From Parabacteroides sp. AM08-6 (GTDB taxonomy: Bacteria; Bacteroidota; Bacteroidia; Bacteroidales; Tannerellaceae), in the NCBI RefSeq assembly GCF_003473295.1, contig NZ_QRMP01000001.1:372001-436000 (forward strand): a stretch of 64,000 nt of DNA. Direction: 5' to 3'. Of the stretch, positions 1 through 8,940 are shown piece by piece. The first letter of the stretch is position 1. Each line of letters begins with the position of its first letter. Made by a program: the position numbers and the translations under genes. Under the pieces are notes generated by a model. That model saw only the letters and a list, made by a program, of their open reading frames with translations. It searched no databases and was not told the origin of the DNA.

Positions 1-117
1 AATAAGATTTTATTGTTATCAATCTTATAAATCAAATTATTCCGATTTCTATTGAGGACAATAAAAAAAGAAAGCATTGATACTTTCTAAATACTGATTT
101 GAAGTTCCGTTTTTATT

Positions 118-1644
118 CTAAAACGGAACTTCATTACTACTACCCTGACTCAGAAAGTCAGCACCTGCGGGAGGAATCGGCGGCATGGAAGCCATTGAAT
201 CCAAACCATCATTCATGTTAGACGAAAATTCTTTGACAGCCATATCTTCATCGATATTCATGAATTTCGCAAAATCACTCTTGAAGCGTAAACGTACATC
301 GCCCGTTGCACCGTTACGATGTTTAGCGATAATAATTTCGGCTAAACCGATTAATGAATTACCTCGTTCATCCTCCGTAATTTTGTAATATTCAGGACGA
401 TGGATAAAACAAACCATATCCGCATCCTGTTCGATGGCTCCGGACTCACGCAAATCGGCCAGTTGCGGACGTTTTCCTTCTGCTCCCTGACGACTTTCCA
501 CACCACGGTTCAACTGAGACAAAGCAATAATCGGAATATTTAATTCTTTTGCTAATCCTTTTAACGAGCGGGAAATAGTACTCACTTCCTGTTCACGACT
601 ACCAAAATTCATTCCACTTGCATTCATCAACTGAAGGTAGTCGATAATAATACATCTGATACCATGCTCACGAACCAGACGACGAGCTTTGGTTCGTAAT
701 TCAAATACCGAAAGACTGGGGGTATCATCTACATAAATCGGAGCATCGTATAATTCTTTTATTTTGAAGTCCAATTGTTCCCATTCATAACTTTCCAGTC
801 GCCCACTTTTAATTTTCTCACCCGGAATTTCGCATACGTTGACAATCAAACGGTTCACCAACTGAACATTACTCATTTCAAGTGAAAACAAAGCAACAGG
901 TGTATTATGATTCACTGCCATATTCTTGGCCATTGAAAGTACAAATGCCGTTTTACCCATAGCCGGACGGGCTGCAATAATAATCAAGTCGGAATTCTGC
1001 CATCCGGAAGTTATTTTATCCAAACCATTAAAGCCGGAACGAATACCACTCAGACCTTCTTTTTGGTTGGCAGCCTTTTGAAGCATTTCCATCGCGTCTT
1101 TGATGACCGGATTAATCTGTGTAACATCTTTCTTTACGTTACGCTGGGATATTTCAAACAATTTACCTTCGGCTTCCTGCATCAAGTCTTCCACGTCAAT
1201 TGTTTCATCGAACGCTTTTCCTTGTATCATGGCTGTGAAAGATATTAATTCGCGTGCCAGGTATTTTTGAGCAATAATACGAGCATGGTACTCAATATGA
1301 GCACTACTGGCTACTTTGCTGGTCAGTTGTGAAATGTAGAACGGACCACCTACCTGGTCCAGTTCTCCCCGTTTTTTTAACTGTTCGGTGACGGTAAGCA
1401 TATCCACCGGACGCTGGCTGATTGCCAAATCGACAATAGCCGCATAAATCATTTCATGTGCTTTTTCATAAAAACACTCCGGTTTCAATATCTCGCTAAT
1501 AATGGAATAAGCATCTTTCTCCAGCATTAAAGCACCTAATACAGCTTCCTCCAACTCACGCGCTTGTGGTTGCAACCGCCCCATATCAGGTACAACAATC
1601 GTTTTCTGCTTTCCTCTTCCAGTATTTCTTGTTCCTTCTGCCAT
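118..1644 (-). CDS. dnaB: Replicative DNA helicase DnaB
   Basis: This is the hexameric replicative helicase that unwinds DNA at the fork and interacts with primase. The 508-residue length is normal for the family. An N-terminal all-helical DnaB_N domain covers about residues 25-130, and a RecA-like C-terminal domain about 195-470. The Walker A motif ARPAMGKT is at 225-232, the Walker B-like IIIDYLQLM lies near 330, and the C-terminal SQLNRGVE and RESGAIEQDAD motifs are present. The ATG at 1644 lies about 22 nt below the predicted transcription start of a TAnnTTTG box on the same strand. The gene stands alone, divergent from corA. No intein is seen. Confidence 0.97.
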   Translation of the reverse strand: MAEGTRNTGRGKQKTIVVPDMGRLQPQARELEEAVLGALMLEKDAYSIISEILKPECFYEKAHEMIYAAIVDLAISQRPVDMLTVTEQLKKRGELDQVGGPFYISQLTSKVASSAHIEYHARIIAQKYLARELISFTAMIQGKAFDETIDVEDLMQEAEGKLFEISQRNVKKDVTQINPVIKDAMEMLQKAANQKEGLSGIRSGFNGLDKITSGWQNSDLIIIAARPAMGKTAFVLSMAKNMAVNHNTPVALFSLEMSNVQLVNRLIVNVCEIPGEKIKSGRLESYEWEQLDFKIKELYDAPIYVDDTPSLSVFELRTKARRLVREHGIRCIIIDYLQLMNASGMNFGSREQEVSTISRSLKGLAKELNIPIIALSQLNRGVESRQGAEGKRPQLADLRESGAIEQDADMVCFIHRPEYYKITEDERGNSLIGLAEIIIAKHRNGATGDVRLRFKSDFAKFMNIDEDMAVKEFSSNMNDGLDSMASMPPIPPAGADFLSQGSSNEVPF

Positions 1645-1670
1645 TTTCTCGTTTTATTCTTATCGGGCAT

Positions 1671-1678
1671 CAAAATTA
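1671..1678 (-). promoter_or_regulatory. Bacteroidota -7 box for dnaB
   Basis: On the minus strand the sequence reads TAATTTTG, a match to the Bacteroidota -7 consensus TAnnTTTG. It sits 27 nt upstream of the dnaB ATG. Confidence 0.55.
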
Positions 1679-1740
1679 CTATTTTTATTTGGCATTCGTT
1701 TCTTTTTTCTACCTTTACGGCCGTAAAAAGTATTTCAATT

Positions 1741-1785
1741 ATGGACGACAGTATTCCGCGAGAAACAAAAACAGGTAATAATTAA
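1741..1785 (+). other. Possible 14-codon leader ORF ahead of corA
   Basis: An ATG-to-TAA frame of 14 codons (MDDSIPRETKTGNN) lies between the dnaB/corA divergent region and corA. A weak box TACCTTTA lies just upstream. No recognisable Shine-Dalgarno precedes it, so translation is unproven. It is listed because a hairpin and then corA follow at once, a layout that fits a leader-controlled Mg transporter. Confidence 0.2.
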
Positions 1786-1790
1786 CGCTG

Positions 1791-1815
1791 CAGGGGCGAA
1801 ACGGCAAGGCCTCTG
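1791..1815 (+). promoter_or_regulatory. Hairpin in corA 5' leader
   Basis: CAGGGGC (1791-1797) pairs with GCCTCTG (1809-1815) with one G-U pair and an 11-nt loop. It lies 28 nt before the corA start. I do not recognise a known riboswitch class in it. Confidence 0.35.
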
Positions 1816-1843
1816 TACGTATAAAAAACGAAAGGAGGCAATA

Positions 1844-2770
1844 ATGAGAAAATTTCTTTATTGTGAAGCCGGTTTTGTAGAAAAAGACAAATGGCTTCCA
1901 AACTGCTGGGTAAACGTAGAATGCCCGACACCGGACGATATCCAATATCTTATAAATGAATTGAATGTTCCCGAATCTTTTTTAAGCGACATTGCCGATA
2001 CCGACGAACGTCCTCGTATCGAGTATGAGGGAAATTGGCTGCTTACCATCATTCGTATTCCGGTGCAAAGTAAAGAACAAGGCATTCCGTTCACGACTAT
2101 CCCGATAGGTATTATGACTAACAACGAACTTATTATTTCCGTTTGTTATTATCAGACAGAACTTATTCCCGATTTTATCCGCTATACCCAACGTAAAGAA
2201 CTAGTTGTACGTCATAAGTACGATTTGATATTACGCCTGATATACTCATCGGCTGTCTGGTTTCTAAAATACCTGAAACAGATAAATAATGAAGTAGGAC
2301 GTGCAGAAAAGGCACTCGAAAAAAGTATTCGCAACGAAGATTTGTTACGTTTGATGAAACTTGAAAAAAGTATGGTCTATTTCAACACTTCTATCCGTGG
2401 CAATGAGGTAATGTTGAGTAAATTACAAAGTATTTTTCAAGACCCGATGTATATGGATAAGGAGTTGGTCGAAGATGTTGAAACCGAATTAAAGCAAGCA
2501 CATCAGACCGTAAATATCTATAGCGATATTCTCACCGGGACAATGGATGCATTCGCCTCCATCATTTCCAACAATGTAAATATCATCATGAAACGTATGA
2601 CTTCCATATCTATTATATTGATGGTACCTACATTGATTGCCAGTTTTTATGGAATGAATGTTCCTATTTACGGGGAAGATATGCCACATGCTTTTGCAAT
2701 CATTTTTTGTGTATCTATTGCCCTGTCCGCATTATCTTTCTGTATTTTCAGAAAGATTAAATGGTTTTAA
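1844..2770 (+). CDS. corA: CorA-family magnesium/cobalt transporter
   Basis: This is a pentameric inner-membrane divalent cation channel importing Mg2+ (and possibly Co2+ or Ni2+). The 308 residues show the CorA plan: an acidic and then helical cytoplasmic domain, the first membrane helix near 245-268, the signature YGMN at 269-272 directly after it, and a second C-terminal helix followed by a basic tail (RKIKWF). The start is supported by AGGAGG placed 5 nt upstream of the ATG, an unusually strong ribosome binding site for this phylum. The gene is monocistronic; a long inverted repeat follows its stop codon. Confidence 0.93.
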   Translation: MRKFLYCEAGFVEKDKWLPNCWVNVECPTPDDIQYLINELNVPESFLSDIADTDERPRIEYEGNWLLTIIRIPVQSKEQGIPFTTIPIGIMTNNELIISVCYYQTELIPDFIRYTQRKELVVRHKYDLILRLIYSSAVWFLKYLKQINNEVGRAEKALEKSIRNEDLLRLMKLEKSMVYFNTSIRGNEVMLSKLQSIFQDPMYMDKELVEDVETELKQAHQTVNIYSDILTGTMDAFASIISNNVNIIMKRMTSISIILMVPTLIASFYGMNVPIYGEDMPHAFAIIFCVSIALSALSFCIFRKIKWF

Positions 2771-2797
2771 TTTCCGGGTCATACTTATTTGTATTGC

Positions 2798-2838
2798 ATA
2801 TATATGCTTATTTCATTCCACGAAGTAAGCATATATAT
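2798..2838. repeat. 13-bp perfect inverted repeat after corA
   Basis: The left arm at 2798-2810 (ATATATATGCTTA) is perfectly complementary to the right arm at 2826-2838, with a 15-nt loop. It starts 28 nt after the corA stop. No T tract follows on the plus strand, so it may act in RNA processing or 3' end protection rather than as a canonical terminator. The rest of 2771-3144 is AT-rich with no gene that I can support. Confidence 0.5.
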
Positions 2839-3144
2839 CGGCATAATATGTTCATTCCCTGTTCTTTCAAGTATATGGCAGTGCTATTCAAATAATATTT
2901 GAGGCCCACAACCGTTAAGTATTGACCTTTTATACGCAAAAAGTATAATAAACGGAGAATAAAGGATAAACATAGTACTTTATCCAAATAGAATGCTTTC
3001 CTTTGCATCAACAAACAATAAGAGATTTATTTAGCTCTCATTCTTACATGTATCTTCTCAGTTTCCATATTGAGTATTTCCATCTCTGATTAAGAACCTC
3101 CTAAATTTCATTGTTGAATTATTAATTTTTTATATTTATATTTT

Positions 3145-3390
3145 ATGAACATGTATGTAGGTAACCTTAGCTATAATGTTAGGGAATCAGATTTAAGAGA
3201 AGTTATGGAAGAGTATGGAACAGTTGAGTCTGTAAAACTTATTACCGACCGTGACACAAGAAGATCCAAAGGCTTTGCATTTATTGAAATGCCTGAGCAA
3301 TCAGAAGCTATCAATGCCATTAAAGAATTAAACGGAGCTGAATATGCAGGCCGTCCGATGGTAGTGAAAGAAGCACTTCCCAGAAATTAA
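3145..3390 (+). CDS. Small RRM-domain RNA-binding protein
   Basis: The 81-residue protein is essentially one RNA recognition motif. RNP2 is at the N terminus (MYVGNLSY) and RNP1 in the middle (KGFAFIEM, with the aromatic residues that stack on RNA bases). Families of such small RRM proteins are abundant in Bacteroidota and have been shown to bind single-stranded RNA and affect gene expression broadly; the target here is unknown. The 5' region is long (374 bp after corA) and AT-rich, as is common for this family. A clear intrinsic terminator follows, so the gene is monocistronic. Confidence 0.93.
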   Translation: MNMYVGNLSYNVRESDLREVMEEYGTVESVKLITDRDTRRSKGFAFIEMPEQSEAINAIKELNGAEYAGRPMVVKEALPRN

Positions 3391-3414
3391 TTAACTGCAT
3401 TATAAAAACAGTTG

Positions 3415-3446
3415 AAAAGGGTATCCGAAATCGGGTATCCTTTTTT
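3415..3446 (+). terminator. Intrinsic terminator of the RRM gene
   Basis: AAGGGTATCCGA (3417-3428) pairs fully with TCGGGTATCCTT (3431-3442), with two G-U pairs. A run of six T from 3441 follows, 27 nt after the stop codon. Confidence 0.85.
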
Positions 3447-3542
3447 ATTATATCTTTCTCCTTCTCTTTTTATACGCTCAGATGTCAAAACAGTAGTGTT
3501 ATTTAGTCTTACCATTTTTGCCATATATTCAAACATATCATT

Positions 3543-3550
3543 TACATTTG
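3543..3550 (+). promoter_or_regulatory. Bacteroidota promoter of the histidine kinase gene
   Basis: TACATTTG matches TAnnTTTG. A TTTTG at 3516-3520 lies 22 nt upstream and could be the -33 element. The position fixes the kinase start at 3572 rather than at the in-frame ATG at 3518, which lies upstream of the promoter box. Confidence 0.6.
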
Positions 3551-3571
3551 CCCGTAAGAAATTTGAAATAT

Positions 3572-4990
3572 ATGAATACTCGTTTTCGTTTCAAAACAAT
3601 AGCACTTTTAATAAGCCTTTCTTTATTAGGTTTACTACTATCACAAGGGTATTGGTTGAAAGGTTTGTATCTATCCAATAAAACCACAACAATGGAACAT
3701 GTACGGGAAGCGATGAGAATGGCTGATTACAGAGAAACATTCACTCGTATGGACACGCTTAAAAGTAAAGATTATCATGAGGAAGTAAAATATGCCATTT
3801 CCGCAGGTGATGACTCAGCCAGCAAAGACTCCTCTGTAAAAGTATCAACAATAGATACTACAATCCAATTTCGTAATTCAGAAGAGACTTTAAAAGATTA
3901 TTTATCCCAACTTAGTATCATGGAAATGCAAATACAGGCAGCTATACATCAAAAGATAGACTCTTTAATGCCTATAAATTATAGACAGTATGAAATATAT
4001 CTGTCGGAAGAATTACAAAACAGAGGTATATCAGCCCCTTACCAATTGCAGGTAATCCAACCGGATGCCACCGACTCCGTTCTCTATGCCAGTCCGGACA
4101 CAATTAATGTTGTCCGGCCATGGAGGAATGCCGCTCAAATAGAATTTCCTTTCGGTCTGAACGGCAGTTTTTATAAAATATCACTATCGCCGGATAAGAT
4201 TGTTTTGAAACAGATGGCCGGAATACTGATATCCTCTCTCCTGCTTGTCGTTGTTATTTTAGGCGCTTTTATTTATCTTCTTTATACAATCCTCCGACAA
4301 AAAACAGTAGAAGAACTAAAAACTGATTTCACCAATAATATGACACATGAGCTGAAAACACCTATATCAGTAGCTTATGCCGCCAATGATGTTTTACTAA
4401 ATCATAACCACAATGTCAGTGAAAAGCAGCAAAAATACTTGACTATTATCCGCGAACAACTCACTCATCTTTCCGGATTGGTCGAACAGATATTAACCCT
4501 ATCCGTTGAAAACCGCAAATCGTTCCGGTTGCATCCCGAAACGATTTACGTAGCTAAAATACTCCCGGCTCTAATCGAACAATATAAATTAAAGACCGGC
4601 GAGCCTCTCAGTATAACGACTGAAATACCTGACGACCTGCATATTATAGCCGATCCAACACATTTATATAACATGCTTAGTAATCTTATAGAAAATGCGA
4701 TTAAATATTCCGGAGAAAAGCCTTGCAGCATTTCCATAAAAAGCGTAAGACTTTCTGATGAAACCTGCCTAACTGTTTCCGACAATGGTATAGGTATCAG
4801 CGAAACCAATCAGAAACGAATATTCGATAAGTTCTTTCGTGTTCCTAATGGAAACCTGCATAATGTAAAAGGATATGGCCTGGGACTATATTATGTAAAT
4901 GATATGATGTCCAAACATGGAGGATATGTCAGTGTTAAAAGTACGTTAGGAAAAGGTAGCACTTTTACCTTACATTTCAAAAACAAATAG
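3572..4990 (+). CDS. Membrane sensor histidine kinase
   Basis: This is the sensor of a two-component system with the regulator starting 25 nt downstream. The 472-residue protein (start 3572, chosen because the promoter box lies at 3543-3550) has a membrane helix near residues 8-30, a periplasmic domain of about 185 residues, a second helix near 217-240, then HisKA with phospho-acceptor His259 in THELKTPIS. The HATPase domain carries the N box (NLIENAIKYS), G1 (DNGIGIS) and G2 (GYGLGL). There is no HAMP domain. The periplasmic part matches no family I know, so the stimulus cannot be named. It should not be called RprX without comparison. Confidence 0.92.
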   Translation: MNTRFRFKTIALLISLSLLGLLLSQGYWLKGLYLSNKTTTMEHVREAMRMADYRETFTRMDTLKSKDYHEEVKYAISAGDDSASKDSSVKVSTIDTTIQFRNSEETLKDYLSQLSIMEMQIQAAIHQKIDSLMPINYRQYEIYLSEELQNRGISAPYQLQVIQPDATDSVLYASPDTINVVRPWRNAAQIEFPFGLNGSFYKISLSPDKIVLKQMAGILISSLLLVVVILGAFIYLLYTILRQKTVEELKTDFTNNMTHELKTPISVAYAANDVLLNHNHNVSEKQQKYLTIIREQLTHLSGLVEQILTLSVENRKSFRLHPETIYVAKILPALIEQYKLKTGEPLSITTEIPDDLHIIADPTHLYNMLSNLIENAIKYSGEKPCSISIKSVRLSDETCLTVSDNGIGISETNQKRIFDKFFRVPNGNLHNVKGYGLGLYYVNDMMSKHGGYVSVKSTLGKGSTFTLHFKNK

Positions 4991-5015
4991 TCTGTTTCAA
5001 GTAAAGAATAGAAAA

Positions 5016-5699
5016 ATGGAAAAGACAAAAGTATTATTAGTTGAGGATGAACCCACACTCGCCATGATAATAAAGGATACGCTAGACGGTGATGAATTCG
5101 ACATTATCCTAGCTTCCGACGGTGAAGAAGGCTTGGCACGTTGTAAAGAAACAAAACCGGATATTATCGTATCCGACATTATGATGCCTAAAATCGACGG
5201 TTTCACAATGGTACGCCACATACGGAAGACGGACTCGCAAATTCCCGTTCTCTTTCTCTCTGCCCGTTCCGCCGCAAACGATGTAGTGGAAGGCTTTGAA
5301 CTGGGAGGCAACGATTACCTGAAGAAACCATTCGGTATGGCGGAACTAATTATCCGTATTAAGGCTTTATTAAAGAAAATAACGATTAATAAAGAAGAGA
5401 CAAGTACTTTTACTTTGGGACAATATTCCTTCGACTCCATCACGCAAACACTAAAACATCAAGGAAATAAACAACTTCTAAGTAATCGGGAGTCTGAAAT
5501 ATTAAAACGTTTGTGTGCAAACAAGGACAATGTACTTCCTATGAAAGATGTTTTACTGGAACTGTGGGGCGATGACTCGTTTTTTAACGCTCGCAGCCTG
5601 CATGTCTTCATTACGAAACTACGACATAAGCTATCCAAAGACGAAAGTATAAAAATATTGAATGTACGGGGTATCGGTTACAAACTGATTATAGATTAA
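5016..5699 (+). CDS. OmpR/PhoB-family response regulator
   Basis: This is the DNA-binding partner of the preceding kinase. The 227 residues hold a receiver domain (about 5-118; acidic pocket VEDEP, phospho-acceptor Asp54 in VSDIMMPKIDG, switch Ser in FLSAR and conserved Lys in LKKPFG). A winged-helix DNA-binding domain follows (about 130-225; SNRESEILKRL and the recognition-helix region RSLHVFITKLRHKL). The gene is translated 25 nt after the kinase stop and most likely shares its promoter. Its 3' end overlaps the convergent TSCPD gene by 11 nt. Targets are unknown. Confidence 0.94.
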   Translation: MEKTKVLLVEDEPTLAMIIKDTLDGDEFDIILASDGEEGLARCKETKPDIIVSDIMMPKIDGFTMVRHIRKTDSQIPVLFLSARSAANDVVEGFELGGNDYLKKPFGMAELIIRIKALLKKITINKEETSTFTLGQYSFDSITQTLKHQGNKQLLSNRESEILKRLCANKDNVLPMKDVLLELWGDDSFFNARSLHVFITKLRHKLSKDESIKILNVRGIGYKLIID

Positions 5700-5958
5700 A
5701 ATCAGTTTGTATTTTCTTTAAAGCCTGCGCCAACTGGTCAGGACAGGAAGTTCCCCGTTCACGACAGTTGATTCCTTCCAAGCGCCGAATAGCTTCCTGA
5801 ATATCCATACCAACCAGCAGTCGGGACAATCCTTGCGTATTACCTTGGCAGCCACCAATAATTTGAACATTTCTGATTATATTATCTTCCGAGTCAATAA
5901 TCATCATCTTCGAACATACTCCCCCTTCCGGAGTATGGCTAATACGTTGCTTACTCAT
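5689..5958 (-). CDS. TSCPD-domain protein, four-cysteine type (TIGR03905 family)
   Basis: This small protein of 89 residues has four cysteines in conserved surroundings (GGVCSKM, GGCQGN, INCRERG and TSCPDQL). The C-terminal TSCPD motif is the namesake; related domains occur at the C terminus of vitamin B12-dependent ribonucleotide reductases, where they may bind metal. The free-standing family has no proven function. The start at 5958 was chosen over an in-frame start at 5997 because the -7 box at 5995-6002 would otherwise lie inside the gene and because AGGAAG precedes this ATG. It converges with the response regulator and overlaps it by 11 nt. Confidence 0.85.
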   Translation of the reverse strand: MSKQRISHTPEGGVCSKMMIIDSEDNIIRNVQIIGGCQGNTQGLSRLLVGMDIQEAIRRLEGINCRERGTSCPDQLAQALKKIQTDFNL

Positions 5959-5994
5959 ATTGCTTTCTTCCTTTTTATTTTCTTTAACGAAGCG

Positions 5995-6002
5995 CAAAGG
6001 TA
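5995..6002 (-). promoter_or_regulatory. -7 box of the TSCPD gene
   Basis: The minus strand reads TACCTTTG. It lies 15 bp from the oppositely oriented folC box (6017-6024), so the two promoters are back to back and their RNA polymerase footprints should overlap. Confidence 0.6.
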
Positions 6003-6016
6003 TAAATAAAATTGAC

Positions 6017-6024
6017 TACTTTTG
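6017..6024 (+). promoter_or_regulatory. -7 box of folC
   Basis: TACTTTTG lies 22 nt before the folC ATG at 6046. This rules out the in-frame TTG at 6022 as the start. Confidence 0.6.
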
Positions 6025-6045
6025 CGAAATATAAATTTCAAAAGC

Positions 6046-7353
6046 ATGACTTACGAAGAAACGCTACACTATCTATATACCAGCATTCCGGTCTTTCAAC
6101 ATAGCGGTGCATCCGCATACAAACCGGGGTTGGATACCAGTATAGCACTAGATAATCATCTCGGAAATCCGCATCAAGCATACAAAACAATCCACGTAGC
6201 CGGTACAAACGGTAAAGGCTCTGTCAGCCATCTTTTGGCAGCAATCCTACGCCAGTCCGGATATAAAGTCGGACTTTACACCTCCCCCCATTTAGTGGAT
6301 TTTCGTGAACGTATCCGCGTAAACGGGAAAATGATACCCAAAGAATATGTGATTCGGTTCATTGAACGCTATCGTACCTTCTTCGAGTCGTTACAACCCT
6401 CCTTTTTCGAGTTGACTTCTACATTGGCATTCGATTATTTTCGTACCGAAAAGGTGGATATTGCGGTTATCGAAGTCGGGATGGGAGGACGTCTGGATAG
6501 TACGAATATTATTACCCCAATCCTAAGTATAATTACGAATATCAGCCTCGACCATACCCAGTTTCTGGGCGACACTGTCGAAAAGATAGCCGCAGAGAAA
6601 GCAGGAATCATAAAAAAAGGCATTCCGGTTCTGATTGGCGAGGTTGACCGTCACAGCGTAGCACAGGTATTCTCAGATGCTGCTGTCAAAAACGACACAT
6701 TAGTCTATTTTGCACAGGATGAAGGATTGTTGGGAGAATCTTATCTGATGGATACAGGAGAATGGTTCTTTGATTCGACTGAATACGGACAATTGTTAGG
6801 AGAATTGGGAGGTGTTGTACAGTTCAGAAATGCAACAACTGTTTTGGGTGCGCTCAACTTGTTAAACACACAAGGTATCGACATACCAAAGAAAGCTGTC
6901 CGTGAAGGATTTGAGCATGTAGTTGAACTCACAGGTTTAATGGGGCGCTGGCAGTTATTACAGGAAAACCCGAAAGTAGTATGTGATACCGGACATAATG
7001 TTGGAGGTTGGGAATACATCAATATCCAACTTAGTGATGAACAGAAAAAGCACAAACTTCTCTATATGATTGTAGGCATGGTGAATGATAAAGATATCAA
7101 CGGCGTATTAGAACTTATGCCGAAAAATGCATTTTATTTTTTCACCCAGGCATCCATTCCCAGGGCTATGCCGGCAAAAGATTTCGCGGAAAAAGGAATG
7201 GCACACGGATTGTCCGGTACCATTTGTGAAAATGTAGGGGAAGCAGTCCAGAAAGCTTTGGCGCGTGCTGGAAAAGATGATTTTATTTTTATAGGGGGCA
7301 GTACTTTCATTGTAGCGGATGCCCTCCCCCTTTTCAGTAAAGAAAAAGAATAA
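6046..7353 (+). CDS. folC: Bifunctional folylpolyglutamate synthase/dihydrofolate synthase
   Basis: This cytosolic Mur-ligase-like enzyme adds glutamate to dihydropteroate (making dihydrofolate) and to reduced folates, using ATP. The 435-residue length is normal. The ATP-binding loop GTNGKGSVSH lies near residue 50, followed by LYTSPHLVDFRERI, the central-domain motif VEVGMGGRLDSTN (seen as IEVGMGGRLDSTN), and the GDTVEKIAAEKAGIIK stretch typical of FolC. The C-terminal domain contains the DTGHN motif. The start at 6046 follows the promoter box. An MFS gene follows after 23 nt and may be co-transcribed. Confidence 0.95.
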   Translation: MTYEETLHYLYTSIPVFQHSGASAYKPGLDTSIALDNHLGNPHQAYKTIHVAGTNGKGSVSHLLAAILRQSGYKVGLYTSPHLVDFRERIRVNGKMIPKEYVIRFIERYRTFFESLQPSFFELTSTLAFDYFRTEKVDIAVIEVGMGGRLDSTNIITPILSIITNISLDHTQFLGDTVEKIAAEKAGIIKKGIPVLIGEVDRHSVAQVFSDAAVKNDTLVYFAQDEGLLGESYLMDTGEWFFDSTEYGQLLGELGGVVQFRNATTVLGALNLLNTQGIDIPKKAVREGFEHVVELTGLMGRWQLLQENPKVVCDTGHNVGGWEYINIQLSDEQKKHKLLYMIVGMVNDKDINGVLELMPKNAFYFFTQASIPRAMPAKDFAEKGMAHGLSGTICENVGEAVQKALARAGKDDFIFIGGSTFIVADALPLFSKEKE

Positions 7354-7376
7354 CATAATTCAATAAAACAAATATC

Positions 7377-8816
7377 ATGAGAGAACAGATTCAAAGAAAA
7401 CTAAGCGAATCCAAAACGGCTCGATGGTCCGTATTGGCGCTTGTTGCATTCACAATGCTTTGCGGATACTTCATCACAGACATGATGGCCCCGCTTCAAG
7501 ACTTACTTCAAACTCCCGTCGAAGGTGGCGGTCTTGGATGGACCGCCAACGAATATGGTAAGTTTACCAGCGCCTACGGTTGGTTTAATGTATTCTTCTT
7601 GATGCTTATTTTCGGAGGTATGATACTGGACAAAATGGGTGTACGTTTTACCGGATTAATGGCCACAAGTATTATGCTTATCGGTGTATTTATCAAATGG
7701 TTCGGTGTATCCCATGATTTCGGTGGCGCAACTGTTTCCGTTTTCGGTACGGAATGGGGATATCCGTTGCTGGTAGCATCATTAGGATATGCTTTATTCG
7801 GGGTCGGGATTGAAATAGCAGGTATTACCGTTTCTAAAATCATAGTGAAATGGTTTAAAGGTAAAGAAATGGCATTGGCCATGGGATTGGAAATGGCCTG
7901 TGCCCGTATCGGAACGGGATTAGCTATCGGTATTACGCCGTTGTTGAGCCGTGCTTTCGGTAATTCTATCAGCATGCCTATTTTTATTGGTTTGATACTA
8001 CTTTGTATCGGTTTGCTATCCTTCATCGTATTCGTTATCATGGATATCAAACGAGATGCCGAAGACGCTGCCTCCACTACGGAAGAAGAGCCGGAAGAAC
8101 CGTTCCGTATCAGCGACATTTTTGATATTATTAAATTAAAAGGATTTTGGTATATGGCGCTTCTTTGCGTGTTGTTTTATTCCGCTGTCTTTCCTTTCCT
8201 TAAATATGCCCCCAGCCTGATGATTAACAAATTCGGCATAGACCCGGAACTTTCCGGTATCATTCCGGCTTTGTTACCGTTCGGTAATATTTTGTTAACT
8301 CCATTTTTCGGAAATCTTTATGATCGGAAAGGGAAAGGAGCTACCATCATGATTATTGGGGCCATCATGCTAATATTTGTCCATCTGATGTTCTCCATTC
8401 CTATGTTAAACAACTGGCTTATCGCATTGGGATTAATCATTCTACTGGGTGTTGCCTTCTCTTTGGTCCCTTCTGCTATGTGGCCTTCAGTTCCGAAAAT
8501 TATCCCGGAAAACAAACTAGGTACTGCATATGCCTTGATTTTCTGGGTACAGAACTGGGGCTTAATGGGAGTTCCTTATATGATTGGCCTTGTCTTGGAT
8601 AAATATTGCGTAACAGGTCTTGTCGACGGCAAACCGACATACGACTATACTATTCCGATGATGATTTTCACAGGATTCGGTATTTTAGCGCTCCTCATTT
8701 CTTTATTGTTGAAACGCGAAGACCGCATCAAAGGTTATGGTCTGGAATTACCAAATATTCAGAAAGACGCAGATGTTGTACTTGCTGAAGAAATGATTGG
8801 TGAAGGGCAAAGATAA
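7377..8816 (+). CDS. Major facilitator superfamily transporter
   Basis: The 479-residue integral membrane protein has about twelve hydrophobic segments in two blocks, separated by an acidic cytoplasmic loop (about residues 224-243, rich in Glu). The loop-2/3 signature appears as GGMILDKMGVRFTG, and a matching GNLYDRKGKG occurs in the second half, which is standard MFS evidence. The substrate is not evident; the family includes exporters and sugar-phosphate or organic-anion transporters. It starts 23 nt after folC, so folate-related transport is possible but not shown. No clear terminator follows within the 124 nt before ispE. Confidence 0.88.
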   Translation: MREQIQRKLSESKTARWSVLALVAFTMLCGYFITDMMAPLQDLLQTPVEGGGLGWTANEYGKFTSAYGWFNVFFLMLIFGGMILDKMGVRFTGLMATSIMLIGVFIKWFGVSHDFGGATVSVFGTEWGYPLLVASLGYALFGVGIEIAGITVSKIIVKWFKGKEMALAMGLEMACARIGTGLAIGITPLLSRAFGNSISMPIFIGLILLCIGLLSFIVFVIMDIKRDAEDAASTTEEEPEEPFRISDIFDIIKLKGFWYMALLCVLFYSAVFPFLKYAPSLMINKFGIDPELSGIIPALLPFGNILLTPFFGNLYDRKGKGATIMIIGAIMLIFVHLMFSIPMLNNWLIALGLIILLGVAFSLVPSAMWPSVPKIIPENKLGTAYALIFWVQNWGLMGVPYMIGLVLDKYCVTGLVDGKPTYDYTIPMMIFTGFGILALLISLLLKREDRIKGYGLELPNIQKDADVVLAEEMIGEGQR

Positions 8817-8910
8817 TCAGGATTATTTTGCGTGTACCTCTCAACAGCTCAAACCGGGTAATTATGCAAGTTTACATGCAAAAAGAAGAATATAATCGAA
8901 CAGATTTATT

Positions 8911-8918
8911 ACTTTTGT
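8911..8918 (+). promoter_or_regulatory. -7 box of ispE
   Basis: TACTTTTG lies 22 nt before the ispE ATG (8941), giving a predicted leader of roughly 18 nt. Confidence 0.55.
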
Positions 8919-8940
8919 CTATAAACAATATTTATTTAGT

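Noticed and set aside
1..117. AT-rich start of the window
   Set aside because: No gene, tRNA or clear hairpin can be supported in these 117 bases; it is the 3' flank of dnaB.
3572..5699. Naming the first two-component pair RprX/RprY
   Set aside because: The regulator sequence differs from what I remember of RprY in the receiver and output regions; without alignment the name is not safe.
7574..8119. A 181-codon open frame on the minus strand inside the MFS transporter gene
   Set aside because: It is a shadow frame antisense to a well-supported membrane protein; composition is Ile/Pro/Ser-rich as expected from antisense of hydrophobic codons, and it has no family resemblance.
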